This document shows positions 12,401 to 24,757 of a DNA stretch of 64,000 bases, piece by piece. Each line of letters opens with the position of its first letter. The first letter of the stretch is position 1. Position numbers and translations under genes: made by a program. The notes under the pieces are model-generated. The model did not search any database, was not told the DNA's origin, and worked only from the letters and a program-made list of their open reading frames with translations. Origin of the DNA: Endomychus coccineus (lineage: Eukaryota > Arthropoda > Insecta > Coleoptera > Endomychidae); contig OY294070.1 of assembly GCA_958510875.1 (NCBI GenBank), positions 124,001 through 188,000 of the forward strand, read 5' to 3'.

Positions 12401-13179
12401 TAGTCCAGTCATTATAGGAGATTTTCATCGACATTTTTGGGTACAGCTCAATTTTTGTACCAAAGTGTAGGTTTTGGTATCTGAAAACATGTGGCACTGA
12501 CGCGCCTGCGCGCGCATATTAGCATTCGTCAGAATAGATATATATATATACGTTTTTTTGCCATTTTTTGCACAAAATGGAGAATATATCCAAATGTATG
12601 CATTTTATCGAAAAAATGAAGAGGAGTAAAGTTGTTCAGAATTAAATTTCCTATAAAAATGCATTATTTGATTTTCCGATTTTCTTCGCAGTTTTCTCGG
12701 GCGCGGGAAATTAATTTTCCCATGATTTTCAACGTTAGTTTCTCTTTTTATTTTCATTTTACCATTCAAACAATATTATGAAATTGTGAAACGTTTTTTT
12801 AGTATTTTATGTTATTTAAGAAAGACACGTGTGCTTGCATTTTTTGTTTCAGCCTCATGATGGAAAATTCGTGGAAAATTTTATCAACACAAATCGGAAA
12901 ATCAAATAATGCATTTTTATAGGAAATTTAATTCTGAACAACTTTACTCCTCTTCATTTTTTCGATAAAATGCATACATTTGGATATATTCTCCATTTTG
13001 TGCAAAAAATGGCAAAAAAACGTATATATATATCTATTCTGACGAATGCTAATATGCGCGCGCAGGCGCGTCAGTGCCACATGTTTTCAGATACCAAAAC
13101 CTACACTTTGGTACAAAAATTGAGCTGTACCCAAAAATTTCGATTATTTGCTCAAAGATCTCCTATAATGACTGGACTA
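12401..13179. mobile_element. Large fold-back element with about 285-bp inverted arms
   Basis: The left arm (12401-12683) and right arm (12891-13179) are reverse complements around a 207-bp unrelated spacer. From GTACAGCTC inward the arms are almost identical for about 240 bp, differing by one TA unit in the (TA)n tract at 12537-12550. The outer 40 bp are more diverged and include an indel. The arms contain a GC-rich GCGCCTGCGCGCGC block. No transposase is present, so this is a non-autonomous fold-back element or a recent inverted duplication. Confidence 0.8.
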
Positions 13180-14095
13180 TATTGTAATTTGTCTCATTCA
13201 AAGTTGAATCAAAAAGCCAATAACGAAGCAATAAGTAAAATATGGTGGCAGTATATTATGCATAATTGCTATCTATTAATATATTCTCTTTGAATCAGCG
13301 CCTGCTAAATAGCGGCGATAATCAGCTGTTTCATACACTAATTAACATGCCATATCGCATATCATTTTCAATGAATGTGTTAAATGAGTTTCATCGTGGG
13401 ATGAATCACAAACATTTGTGATCGTCAGCTGTTTTGAAAATTAAGGCAGCGATGTAGAATGGCAACATGTCGATAAAAGCAGCCAGGTATAATAGATAGA
13501 GCTGTTATAAATTAGCGATTTGACATAATTCATGACAAGAAATGTTTCTTATTCATTATATTTACAATAAATAATAGGAAACTGTTCCATTTGCTCTCAC
13601 ATGAATCGTCAGGTAGGTAAGTGCATTGAAAAGAGGGACCTTTATAATCTTGTCTAATATAAAAATAACGATATCTCAGGTGGAACAACCTACTTATTGA
13701 AAGTTTCATGTCTGTCCGTTGGTTTGTTGTCGATATTTGTCGGTGGCCGTAGGGTTTGACACGAAATTGTATAGTGAGGTTTAATACGAAAGCTATGTAT
13801 CAACGAGTACGTCAACATCGCCAATATACAAATAGCCCTACTGCACACATTGTTGAATTAGATTGGCAAGAAGTTCCATTTAGGAATGGCTAGTTATTAA
13901 GGAATTTCACATTTGGAATATGCTCTTTATATCTATTTGAAGACAGCTCAGGCATACATCATCATCAGGCTCATCCAAGTAACCGCAACCGGGCCTCTAG
14001 CAGGCATTATGGTCACTGTATTCTGGGAATGATCCAGATATCATACCAACAATGACCAACCTTAACCTCCTCTTCATATCCAAAACTCCTGATCT
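13180..14095. other. Intergenic region, no gene seen
   Basis: No supported coding region or structured element was found. The sequence passes directly into a LINE fragment. Confidence 0.3.
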
Positions 14096-14600
14096 TCCCA
14101 AAAAGGAATGAATGGAACTGACCTACTGTTGGTTCACAGGCGGCACCAAAACTCCCCAAGGAGTCTAACTGTTACACTCGGTGTTTATCTAACTATTTTC
14201 CGACCAGCAATACATGGCATCGAGAGGTGTACAAGACAAATGGCGAAAAATGCTCGCAGATCGATATAATTTGTCTCTGACGGCGAAGCGGCTCTGAAAG
14301 CTATTGGCTCCTATCTTAGTAATTCTAGAGATGGTGTGGCACTGTCAAAAAAATTTTGCATACTCAAGCAACAAGAATAAAGTGACTCTGATGGGGATAC
14401 CCGGTCAGGAAGGGTTCAGGTTCAAAATTCATCGGACCAGATGCAGTGCTTGAAGAACAGCTAAAATAGTTAAATCATCCTAGAATGAAAATAGAATAGT
14501 TCAAATCTTACCAGGTTTAGCCCAATCTAAAGCGTCCATTTGGAACCTTTCGAGAACATGAGCTCAAACACTCCTGCAGTAAATTTGGTTAAACTTACGT
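14096..14600 (+). mobile_element. LINE RNase H fragment
   Basis: Broken plus-strand frames read YWFTGGTKTPQGV (about 14127-14166; the WFTDGSK motif of LINE RNase H), then DGEAALKAIGSYLSNSRDG (about 14280-14335) and a degenerate WIPGHEG-type segment (LMGIPGQEGF, about 14388-14420). Frameshifts separate the blocks. The element is inactive. Confidence 0.65.
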
Positions 14601-15412
14601 ACGCTTAGTGGAAGACTCTCAATGTCGATTATAATTCGAGGATGAAACACATTCTCTGGGGGAAAGAATCAGATCTCAGATCATCGGTCTTATAAATAGA
14701 GTTACCTTGCTGGGTGAATTATGAGTATTAGTAGTGAGGCCCAATATTAAATTAGATAAACAACATAATAGGGTGAGATTACTTATAATAATGTATTTAT
14801 GTTAATGTGTACTACGTAGAGTCTCTTTTCTTCTTTTAGTTTTAAGTCCATGAAGATGATATAATTACAGAACTATGTAATTACGACTTATTGATTCGAG
14901 TATTGAAGAAATATGTTGCCTCCGAATGCTTAACTTTTTGAGTCAATCACTCGGTGTATTCCTGATGCATTTTCACACACATTAGTAATACCTATTATAA
15001 TAATACTATTTGGCATTAATACATAAACAACGATCACATTGGAAAAATTCAGCAATCGCATTCCTAAAATCATTATATTTAATTTGAAACGATACCAGAT
15101 TCGTGAGAAATGTTTATTCGAGTGAATATTCGAAATTACACGTTCGTTTAACCTTCACCTAATGTCCTCCAATGGAAACAAATAATTTTCGTAAAGAAGT
15201 CACCGTTCGGATTGAGGGAATTTGAAATATTGTAAAAATCACGCGCTTTAAGCGCAATACCCCACAAATTGTTTACAAATTTACTAGACGCGATACTATG
15301 GGATGGAAATTAAACAAACAAATCAATGGTGGCTTAAGAAGATATATAATTGCTGGTAACGATTCATTCTGTTATATTTTTTTAAACTTTGGGTTGTTAA
15401 CTGTCCGGTATA
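14601..15412. other. 5' flank of gene B
   Basis: There is no coding region. A TATATAA at 15343-15349 lies 64 nt before the start codon and is the best core-promoter candidate. A compact inverted repeat GCGCTT-T-AAGCGC occurs near 15243-15256. Confidence 0.4.
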
Positions 15413-18400
15413 ATGAAGGTTATATTGGTTTTAGTTTCGGTTTTAATTGCGAGTGCATACGCAAATTGTGGATGTTTGAAAGTGAGTGGTATTTTCAATA
15501 TTATTATTAAATATTCCATTTTGATACAATTAACGAGTGCGGAGTAACTCCTGTTCATGTTCATACTAACCAGCTAGTTGACTGTGATCTACATTTTTAT
15601 TATTTTGAGCTCTAAATTCTACAATTATTCGAATCGGATTATAATTTAAGTCTTTTCAGAACATTCTCCTGAAAAATATTCGATTCAAAGATTTGCGTAA
15701 TCTATATTTCAAGTGAAATATCTCACATCTACATTTGCGAAAATCGTTTCCTTCATACAGATTTCATTTTTGAGTTGAAACTTCTTCGTTGTTGCCCCAT
15801 TTTTTGAAAGAAATTGTAACTGCCGGTATGAGTTTGAAAGGATATAGGGAAGAATAAATACTGTGAAAAGTATTTTGAATAACTATTTTGAAAGATGTTC
15901 AGAATCAATTGACAAAGAAAAGATAAAATGATTTGAAAATGCTTACTCACATATTTAATCTCATCAAAGATGATCATAAAACTAATATATTTCTTTGTTT
16001 ATTACAGTGTAGCCCTCATTTGAAGGTGGTATCAGGCCCATCATGTCCGATGCAACTTATATATAGAGATGGTGGCGACTGTCATTGTCCTAAGACAATA
16101 CCATACATCGTACAAGAACCTGTGGTTCCTCCACCAGCTCCATATGTTCCAAAACATTATGATTATCAGGTAGATTTACTTTATATTCAGTTCAAAGTTG
16201 GACAATTATATTAAACTATTATGGTGACTTATTATAAACCGGTCGTGAATAGTTTAGTTTATAGTCTTCCTCCATTCGAATTCAAATTCAATAGATTTTA
16301 CCTATCTATTTTTATTTTTAGATGGAATTCCTACCTCAACAACCTAATCAATGCTTATACTCATATGATTACACAGTGCAAACTCCATTAGCACCACCGC
16401 CGCCACCCGCACCATTAGTTGGACTTAGGACCTGCACTGATCGTCTTGTCATGGACCGACCTGGTATGTTTCACTCTCCAAATTATATTTCGAGAGATTA
16501 TCGATCGAAACAATCGATTCAGCAGTATCAAACTTCTTTTAAATGTTACTTTATTTTGTTTTAGGTTGTCGGATGCAATATGCACCAACAAAACCATTAC
16601 CACTGCCTCCAGCTGTTCCGGATTGTCTCCAATCCCTTTACTTATTGAAAGCACCCCCAGCAGTAGCACCACCACCACCAAGATGTATGTCTGGCCCAAT
16701 TATCGAGCCGTACGTTCCCAGATCTTGCGGTTGCAGGTACGAAAATTCGAGTTACAAAAAAATTTGGGGTGGTTGCAATTGTAAATGTAGACGAAAACGT
16801 TCGCTCACTAGGCAAAAGAGAAACCTTATAGATCATACTGTCAAATTTTTCATAGGACTTTTACCAAATTTCATCAAAAATCCCATAAAACAAACTATAA
16901 AAAACGTTAAACGACAAAAGCAGGTCATAGAAAGACAGACACATCGTAAACAAATCGAACAAACGAGGAACAAAATTAAAATTAATCCCATCAAGAGTAA
17001 TTCTCCCAATTATTATAAGTTACATCACAGTCTCAATCATAAAAACGACCTTCCACATTATACTGTTGTGCAAAAATATTTAAAAGGTACGAAAAGAGAG
17101 CTGCCTCTTAGTCTGAAGCAAAACTTTGTGAAAAACGAACGTTACGGAAACGAAAGAACGATAATTAAACCAAATTTAAACAGTCATAACATCAACCGAT
17201 CGAAAGCCAAGGTTTCGAAGCAGGCTTTGCTAGAAAAACTGCAATCAATGAATGATGAGAACATCAGAAAAAAACGTGCAATTCTTTTGAATAGTGGTGA
17301 AATCTCGATGCCTTTCTTTGAAATAGCAGATGAAGATCTGGACGAACAACTAAGCAACGAAAACAATTCAGAATATGATTCTAATGAGGAAAACTATGTT
17401 GGATCAAAATACAAAAGAAGAATTCGCAGACGGGATTCGGAAGAAGATCTAGTACAATCATCCAATATCATAGACAAAAATCCTTTACTTCTTTTTCTCA
17501 AGTTACCATTGCGATTTCTTCATAATTTTCATACCATCAATAAGCAGTTTGCACCAGTTTTAAGAACGGTTCCCAAAGTAATCATGTCGTCTAAAAATTA
17601 TGTAAAAGATTTCGGAAGGAATTTGCATACGAACGTTTTGAATTTGGCAAGTAACGTTATTGGCGATTTCGATGTCACACCAAAAAATTATTGGCAATCG
17701 TTATTGAAGCCTTCTAGATATAGGAGAAGTTTGGAGGGATTCAAAAATTCCCGAATATCCGACAATGGAACAAGTAGAATCATCAATGCAATGAATGAAA
17801 ACAGTTCGAGGAAAAAGAGATATATCCTGAAAGTTGTGGATGAAGATGAAGTACAACAATTCCTGAGCGAAAAACTTGGAGGATATTTTGACGATTCACA
17901 TATTGTGAGGCATAAACATGAACAAAGAGAAGATAGCACCAAAGAACAGGATTCGAGAGAAGCCGCGAAAGATACGAAGAAAAAATTCGTTGTGAAGAAA
18001 TTATCCCCCAAAATTATCATTGATAAAAAGGGTAGAACGTTTCTTGAAATCAATGGCAATAAGAGACCGTTGTTTTTAAATAAACGCAGGGAACAATCTT
18101 CTCAAATGGTAGAAAAAGAAACACCGACCGAAGACATATCGAAAGAGAGTTCATCTAAAGAGAATGGTTTGCAAGAAAAAATTTCCGACCTCATCGCAAA
18201 AGCCAAAGAAAGAATTGATAATGGAGAACCGATATTACAATCGTCAGCTTGCGAAATGCCAGTCCAAACGATCAAAGAGAAAATCAACCAAGTATCGCGC
18301 GAAATACAAGATTTGGTCAATCTCGACTTCAGAGATTATGAAAAACTATACGATTCGATGTTTCGTTTGGAAGAGCTGAAAAAATCGGTAACCAACTATT

Positions 18401-19203
18401 GGAAAAACGTTATGGTGAACGAAAAATACAACGATATCAACTGTAAAATTCGTATATTGGATCATTTCAAAGACTTGCAGAGTGAAAAAGATAAAGCCAC
18501 GGTACAAATAGCGATACTGCTCAAGTGCCAGAATAATTTCATCACCAAGAAGCTGATCAAGATGTTAGTGAGACTACAAAAGTTACAGTGCGTTATCCAA
18601 AAAGTCGTAGACGAATTCGAAGGCAAAATAAATTCTGGTACTGTGTTTGATATCGAAAAAGAAATAAAATACGTTGATTATCTATCGTCTTTATGTTTCG
18701 TAATCGGTAGAAATAGAGATGCTTTAGAAAGCGACCTGAATAACCAAAAAGATGAAGCTCTCCAGAAAGAAATCGAACTACTGGAAAAATTGAGAAAATT
18801 ATTGGAAAGTGGCGACTCAGACATGATAAATGAAGAAGCCAAATATTTATGGGAAATTAGAAACGTGGAAAAATTACAAAGTGAAGCCATTTTAGAAATG
18901 AATGAGAAAATCGAGTCCAACTTGAAAATCAGGAAGGAATTGAAAATACTCTTCGATTTACTCAAACAAAAGGAATTGTCCGAGCAAAAACAAGATAAAC
19001 TTTTGAAGAAACTGAATGGTAAAATTGTTTCCAAGTTTGATAATAGACAATTGTATAAAAAAGAGAAAAAAGAGTTACCCAAATTTATCCATACTCCCAA
19101 AAAAACAACATTAAATACGAGATCTCATATTTTACATTTGCTACACAATGAAGAAAAGAAAAAGATTAAAACCCCTAAATCTCCAAGGCTATCAGATTTG
19201 TAA
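15413..19203 (+). CDS. Gene B: secreted 1003-aa proprotein, Pro/Cys head, basic cleavage sites, helical tail
   Basis: Exons 15413-15481, 16008-16169, 16322-16463 and 16565-19203 join in phases 0, 0, 1. Exon 1 is a 23-codon signal peptide ending YANCGCLK. Residues 24-199 are rich in Pro and Cys (PVVPPPAPYVP, PLAPPPPPAPL, CGC, CNCKC). A furin-like RRKR follows at 200-203, with further sites RKKR 359-362, KRRIRRR 408-414, RYRR 509-512 and RKKR 540-543. The 359 and 540 sites share context (MN-D/E-rich, RKKR-A/Y-IL, then an acidic stretch), which suggests an internal duplication. Residues from about 670 to 960 are charged, Leu-rich and probably coiled-coil, with scattered Cys. No transmembrane segment is visible. 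I do not recognise the family. It is most likely a secreted precursor cut into several polypeptides; the first resembles gene A in composition. Only the last exon is visible as one long frame, and its true start is 16565. Confidence 0.88.
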
Positions 19204-19794
19204 ACACCAAGACTTATGTATGAACGAAAACGATTAGTGAAATGGACAATCTCACAAGAAAAAGTTTACGGAAGTCAACTAACAACTGGTCCATCAATCT
19301 TGAAACTTTCGAGTATGAATAAGGTGTGACTTTAGATAAAAGTCCGGAACTATTGGGTTTTGGCAATCGAACTTTTAATGCTTATTGAATGAATAGTTCC
19401 TTCGCTTTTTGGTTAATCACGCACCGTAATTATTTCTTCCGAATCACAGAAATTAAATTTGAATAATACAAATTCAATTTTTCTTGTAGAAATATGTAGT
19501 AGTCAAGGTGTCAGTCATAACCAAGAAAATTAAATGTACTTTATATAGATTTGCTTCAATGTTGCATATATATCGTTTCTTATTATGTAAATTTTTGTTT
19601 TTTATTTTTTATATTTGCTGTAATTTCTATATTTCCCATTGATTTTTTTTTTGGTAATTTCCACTGATTGATTGTTATTTTGTTTGTTTTAGGTACTAAG
19701 GACAAAATTATCAATGGCAAATGTAGGAAACAATGCAAGGTTTTATACGCCCACATGATGCTGGAATTTAATACTGTATTGTAAAATCAATAAA
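19204..19794 (+). terminator. Gene B 3' untranslated region and poly(A) signal
   Basis: AATAAA at 19789-19794 is the clearest poly(A) signal, 590 nt after the stop. An acceptor-like TTTTAG at 19687-19692 means a short 3'-UTR intron cannot be excluded. Confidence 0.4.
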
Positions 19795-21655
19795 ACTAAA
19801 CAAATTGCAACAAGTGTTTATTATTCAGTTTATTGACGTACAACCTCAAGTGTTTAGTTCATTTAATTATGTAATGACATTGAAAATGCATTTGCGATTA
19901 CACTCGCTACAAATGCAAAATACTTGCCTCATTCTATTTTTTAAAGAGAGAATTATTGGATAGAAATTATTGCTAACTACAATTCCAATTTCACTGTGTA
20001 GTAAAACAATTAAAATTAGAATTAAGGCGTAAGTATTCAAGTCCCTTTAGAAGAATGGCTCAAAAAAGGAATTAATTCTTAGGTGGATTCAGAAAAGGAT
20101 ATCTCTCTGTTCGACTAAAAGTCGCCATAATGGTATCCTTTGCTGACAAATTCGGTGAATATCTTCATCAATGGGAGAGAAAGAGATGCCAACCCAACTA
20201 CTTCGAAATCCTTCTTCATTCGCTAATGCACCCCTGAGCTGAATTATTATTATTTAACAATTTTAAATTAGGTTTTAATATAAACTACACCCACCGACCC
20301 ATTTGAACCATAAGTTAGAAAGTTACTCCATGTATCTTGTAAGAAATATGAGGTGGGTGGTAAGGTGGCCACACAAATAAGAGAATATACTTGCATTAAA
20401 AGTTTACGCTCCTTTCCCGCAATCAAATACTTCTATTTAGGAATGTAGAAAATTATTAAGTGCATTAAACAGCATTTTATGAGAAATTACCAACCCGAGC
20501 TCAGGAAAACCGAAAACTATCGCCCTAAAATTGATTTGAGAATATGCGAATGAAAAATGGTCCTTTAAAATTCAACCTTACGTCATAAATTTGAGGCCTG
20601 AAAGTGGAACATTACTACTAATCTTAGTAGTGTTTGCGAAACTATAGTTACATTTATTTCTTAAACTAGTGAAAATCGAACTTTTAATAGTTATTTTATT
20701 AAGTTTAGAATGAATTTTCATCACGTAATGGCTGTTCGTTTTTTCTTCCTTAATAAATTGATTCACTACACTGTGACATTCTCAAAGCAAGGAGTTATCA
20801 ACTAAAGATAAATCTAAAATTATGTCCTCAAATATTAGACTTCAATCTGAATGTATTACAAATTGAGGGAATTATAGGTATCGATTTGGCAATTTAATAT
20901 TATGTTATTATTTTTTTTAATGTCTTAAAATTTCTATGGATTCTAGAATATTGAATTTATGTTCATTTTCTAGAGTATGTAAAATATCGGGACTAAGGAA
21001 GAAATAGTGATTACGTCACAATAGGTGATTCATCTAATTAGAGTCCTCTGTTTTTTGAACCTGTAACTTCTCAAATGTTCGTGGAACGTTACCCTGAAAC
21101 TGCGTCCAGTTTATCCTATGTACAAGGGATTACCGTCATCACACCTCAGCATATAACCTCCAAATATCTTTAATTTGTCTTTTTCATATTTTGAATTATT
21201 TGTGTGAGTATAGATTATTTATTGTCTTAAAGGCGAAGTTTTTATTTTGGTTTTTAAGAAATTGAAACATTATTCGTGAGTGTTTTTAGCTAAATATGTT
21301 AAACATGCGAAATTTCATTTGATCTTATCATTAACCTGCGTTTATTTTGAGAATTTGAATGTTTGATGATAGTCATAATAAGATTGCATTCTCTTCTTAT
21401 TTGGATTCCAAATTAAACTGTTGTATTGATTCTCTTCTTTCTTGACAAAAAAGACATTGAAACAAAACTATGGTTTTTTCTTTCGTACTGATATAAAATT
21501 TGCGGTACCCACTAACAAAATTATTGAACGAAATTGTATAAATACCAGCAATAAGACACGCATTGCTGATGACATTCAAATAATATCTGAAACGTTTCGA
21601 GACACACCCAAACACAGACACACATTTGATTAGGTAAATACTTTATTTTGTTCTA
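19795..21655. other. Intergenic region between genes B and C, proximal part
   Basis: No gene is supported. 20757-20803 resembles 483-532 near the window start (shared CAAAGCAAGGAGTT), so a copy of that repeat is present. A roughly 50-codon stop-free stretch at about 20085-20235 has no recognisable product. Confidence 0.35.
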
Positions 21656-22140
21656 TGAGATTGTGCAGCTTTTCTTTTATATCTTGACCTTTAATGGTCG
21701 TAGAACTCGTGTGAGCTAGTAATTAGAATGTTTCTGGAAAGTTTGGGGCTTACAAGCACCAGGAAAGACCTCACTAGTCAAAGAGTTCCACAACTTCGCC
21801 GTTCCGCAGAAACGGAGGTTGATGGTACACAGATTTTCGTGAGGTCTTGAACTTGACAATCAAGTGTAACCGGCCTACCTGGAATCGTTCGTGGTGGAAT
21901 AACATATGAGATTTTCGATGAATATCGACCATGGAAATATCTATATAAAAAGGTTAAGAACACCCACCTTTCTATTATATACTACAGAGGCCAATGAATG
22001 TAGATTAATAAAAGCTCTGGGATGTAAAGTAGTCTCTGGCGCGGATTAGGGAACCAAGTTTCTGTGAAGCAATTTTCGCAATGAACCTCGCTTGATTGTC
22101 CTATGAGAGGATGCTGTTGATAGTGACACCAAACATGAAT
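21656..22140 (-). mobile_element. LINE reverse-transcriptase C-terminal fragment
   Basis: The minus strand reads FIAKIASQKLGSL (about 22050-22090), then FLYRYFHGRYSSKISYVIPP (about 21895-21955) and FCGTAKLWNSLTSEVFPGA (about 21745-21805). These are the conserved thumb and C-terminal blocks (SKKLG, YRYYHG, PRTAKLWNSLP) of Jockey/CR1-type LINEs. Frameshifts and stops between blocks show decay. Confidence 0.7.
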
Positions 22141-22476
22141 ACTGGAGTAGTTCACAGGAATAAGGATATTTGTAGAATTTATAATATTATTTATAGATAT
22201 CCATTTTCAGATTTTCTAGAATCTTTTGCAGATGAAATCATTATGACAAGGTCTGTTCTTTGCCCAATTCATATAATAGGAATCCTGATTGTTTATGTAT
22301 GTACGTTGTAATGAGTCTTCAACTTACTGACCCAAAATAAAAAGGTCAATGTCGCTCTACCAGTAAACATAACACTAATATACAAACATAGAGTCGTCAC
22401 ACACCTTGCGATGTCAAAACGTGCATAATTCAAAATAATGTATTATGTTACTCATTATTTTATTCAATTGCAAGTC

Positions 22477-22511
22477 AATAAATAAGTAACTCTGCAAATT
22501 TTTCTTCAGTT
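22477..22511 (+). promoter_or_regulatory. Probable core promoter of gene C
   Basis: A TATA-like AATAAATA (22477-22484) lies 30 nt upstream of an initiator TCAGTT (22506-22511, predicted +1 at 22508). The ATG follows after only 17 nt. Gene A has the same TCAGTT initiator. Confidence 0.45.
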
Positions 22512-22524
22512 TAATTGAAGCATT

Positions 22525-24757
22525 ATGGACACCTGGGTTGTTGTAGTGGCTGTACTTTTTTATGTAGTTATCCAAGTGAGTCTTTTTATAGAACTAACAT
22601 TATGATATTATTTAGTTTTGAAACAATTTAATTTGGTCCAGTATAATTTTGGTATGGAACATTGAAACCCTCTACAATGTATAAGTCAGGTTGCAAGATA
22701 CCAAGATCAAACAACGGTGTTTCTCATACAGATTGAGTCAGATCGAGCGGTGTATAGGATCAATGTGAGAGTATGAGAGATGGGAGTGTGCATTGCACAG
22801 GTCGAATTGTTAGGTGTTTGTAAGAATTAGAGATGGGCTGCTATCTGGCGATCTGTTGTTTCTTAAAAGCCTGACTGTAGCATATTTTGTCTAATATTAA
22901 ACAGCAACTGTTATTTTGTACCTCTTATTTGAAACAGCTATTTTGAGATAGAAATAGCACTTGTATTATGATTATGGTATTTCTATTTAGAAATAACAGT
23001 TTTGTACTTTTACTCAGCTTTAGTAAACATACTGGTGTGTGACTTTACTTAAGGGCCTTATAAATCACGCCCGTTTTATTTCAGGCTGGGCATATTTCCA
23101 TCTGCGTGTATTCTTTATCGCTCTTATTGACTGGAAATACCATGGTCGATCTGACTGAAGCTGTATATGAGACGCTCTAAGTTATTTTTTAGATGAACTG
23201 TACTTGAAAGTGATTTCCAATTTATTTAAAATGACCACATTTGATCACTATATTTCGTAGATTGAAAAACTGATATTATAGTCTCGTCTTTATTCGTTGT
23301 TTCAGACGCAAGCATCTGCAAAATGTGACTTAAAGGCCATCTTTCATACACCAAACGATGTTATAAGAAGGAATTACGATCAGTTTGAAATTATGGAAAG
23401 AGCAGGTTTCGATTCGGGTGATAACAAAGACAAATTAAGCGAAAACGTGTCACCCAACTTATCACCAACAACAGCCTCAAACTTTCTATTCCGTTTCGGT
23501 GATTTCAATCATGCCATCAAGAAAAATAATAATAACGTCCATACTAGAATTACATTGGCAGGTCCAAACCATAACAATCATTACCATGGCATTCCTAGTC
23601 TTCCTTATTATTATCCACATTTAGTTCCATATTACACCTGTCCATACAACGTCATACCACAATGGAGGTGTCCCTCGGAACCAATCCCTCGATATATTCC
23701 TAGACTTGTTTACGTTGAAGCTCCACATACAACGATTCCATCCTATAACGAACCACAACTATCAACGTTGTGGCCAAAAGAGCTCCCACAAATTCCAGAA
23801 TATCTGATTGACGAAAACGTACAATCGGAAATCGAAGAAGACGTACCTGCTCCAGATCCTGTTCAGCAGATAATAGTCGATCAAGTTAGGACAGTTGATG
23901 AACCAACTCCTAATCTTATGATAGAAAATGATTGTGAAACAGAAACTAAATGTGATGGTACCTCACGAATCCACGTTTCGTACCCTGAAATTTTAAAACC
24001 AATCGAAATTTCGGAAAATGTAGATGACATTACAACGATCGCCGAAAAAGATCTCTGTCGAGATTCTGTGTCCAATTTGAACGACACTTTAGCAAAGATG
24101 TTGGAAAATTCCTTGGTACTAGTGAAATGCCTATCCTGCAATCAGAAACCAAAGCAGTTGGTAGGCTATCCTATAGTGACAAGTCCTGAATGTAAGAGAC
24201 AAAGAGAGGATCTGTTTTTGGATATACCAAATTGGGATCTTGTGAATGAACCTTGCTATTCTTGCGGGAAAAGCATCAAGAAGAACTTGGGTATAGACAT
24301 TGACGATTTGAATCTATTCAAAGGACAAGTAATAGATGAAACTCCAATATTTAAAGCTCTAGTGCCCAATGTGTTTGAAGCACTTTTTCCACCTGAAAAT
24401 GTCGACAAGTTGACTCCCTCTATTATGAGTGGATATGAAATATCAAAATCTTCCGGTTTCTATTCTGATCCTACTAAATCGATTACTTACGAAAATCCAA
24501 CAATGATTTCAGTGATGCCCCCGCAAATAACCCATTGTCCTAGACAAGTTATGACCGAGCCGATAAAAAGTTTTCAGAAAATCTTAGTGAACAATATTCC
24601 CAGATATGTGGTTCGTCCAATTGAAAGTTCAGTTCCAGATGAAGACGATTGGCAAGATCGTATTATCTTCCCCGATGATACATCTTTCAAACCGAAACAT
24701 GTGGAAAGTTGTAGATGTCCCTATTGCGCGAAATATGTTAGAGAACTGAACGAATGA
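22525..24757 (+). CDS. Gene C: secreted 500-aa protein with Tyr/Pro/His region and CxxC pairs
   Basis: Exon 1 (22525-22575) encodes the hydrophobic leader MDTWVVVVAVLFYVVIQ. Exon 2 (23306-24757) carries the other 484 codons and joins in phase 0. After the leader there is a polar region, then a Tyr/Pro/His-rich stretch (residues about 105-160, including YYYPHLVPYY). An acidic middle follows, then CLSC at 292-295 and CYSC at 334-337. A C-terminal cluster has Cys at 486, 488 and 491 (CRCPYC). The spaced CxxC pairs could bind zinc or form disulphides. No dibasic furin-like cluster is as clear as in gene B. The family is unknown. The leader exon has the same length (17 codons), phase and terminal Gln as those of A, D and F, which supports membership in one gene cluster. 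The large exon is intact. Confidence 0.85.

Noticed and set aside
16415..16836. Minus-strand and alternative-frame open frames over gene B exons 3-4
   Set aside because: They are antisense or shifted shadows of the Pro-rich coding sequence; gene B has proper splice borders and phase.
17184..19100. Several minus-strand frames of 60-140 codons opposite gene B
   Set aside because: They are Ser/Phe/Leu-rich, as expected from the antisense of Lys/Glu-rich coding sequence, and lie wholly inside the gene B exon.
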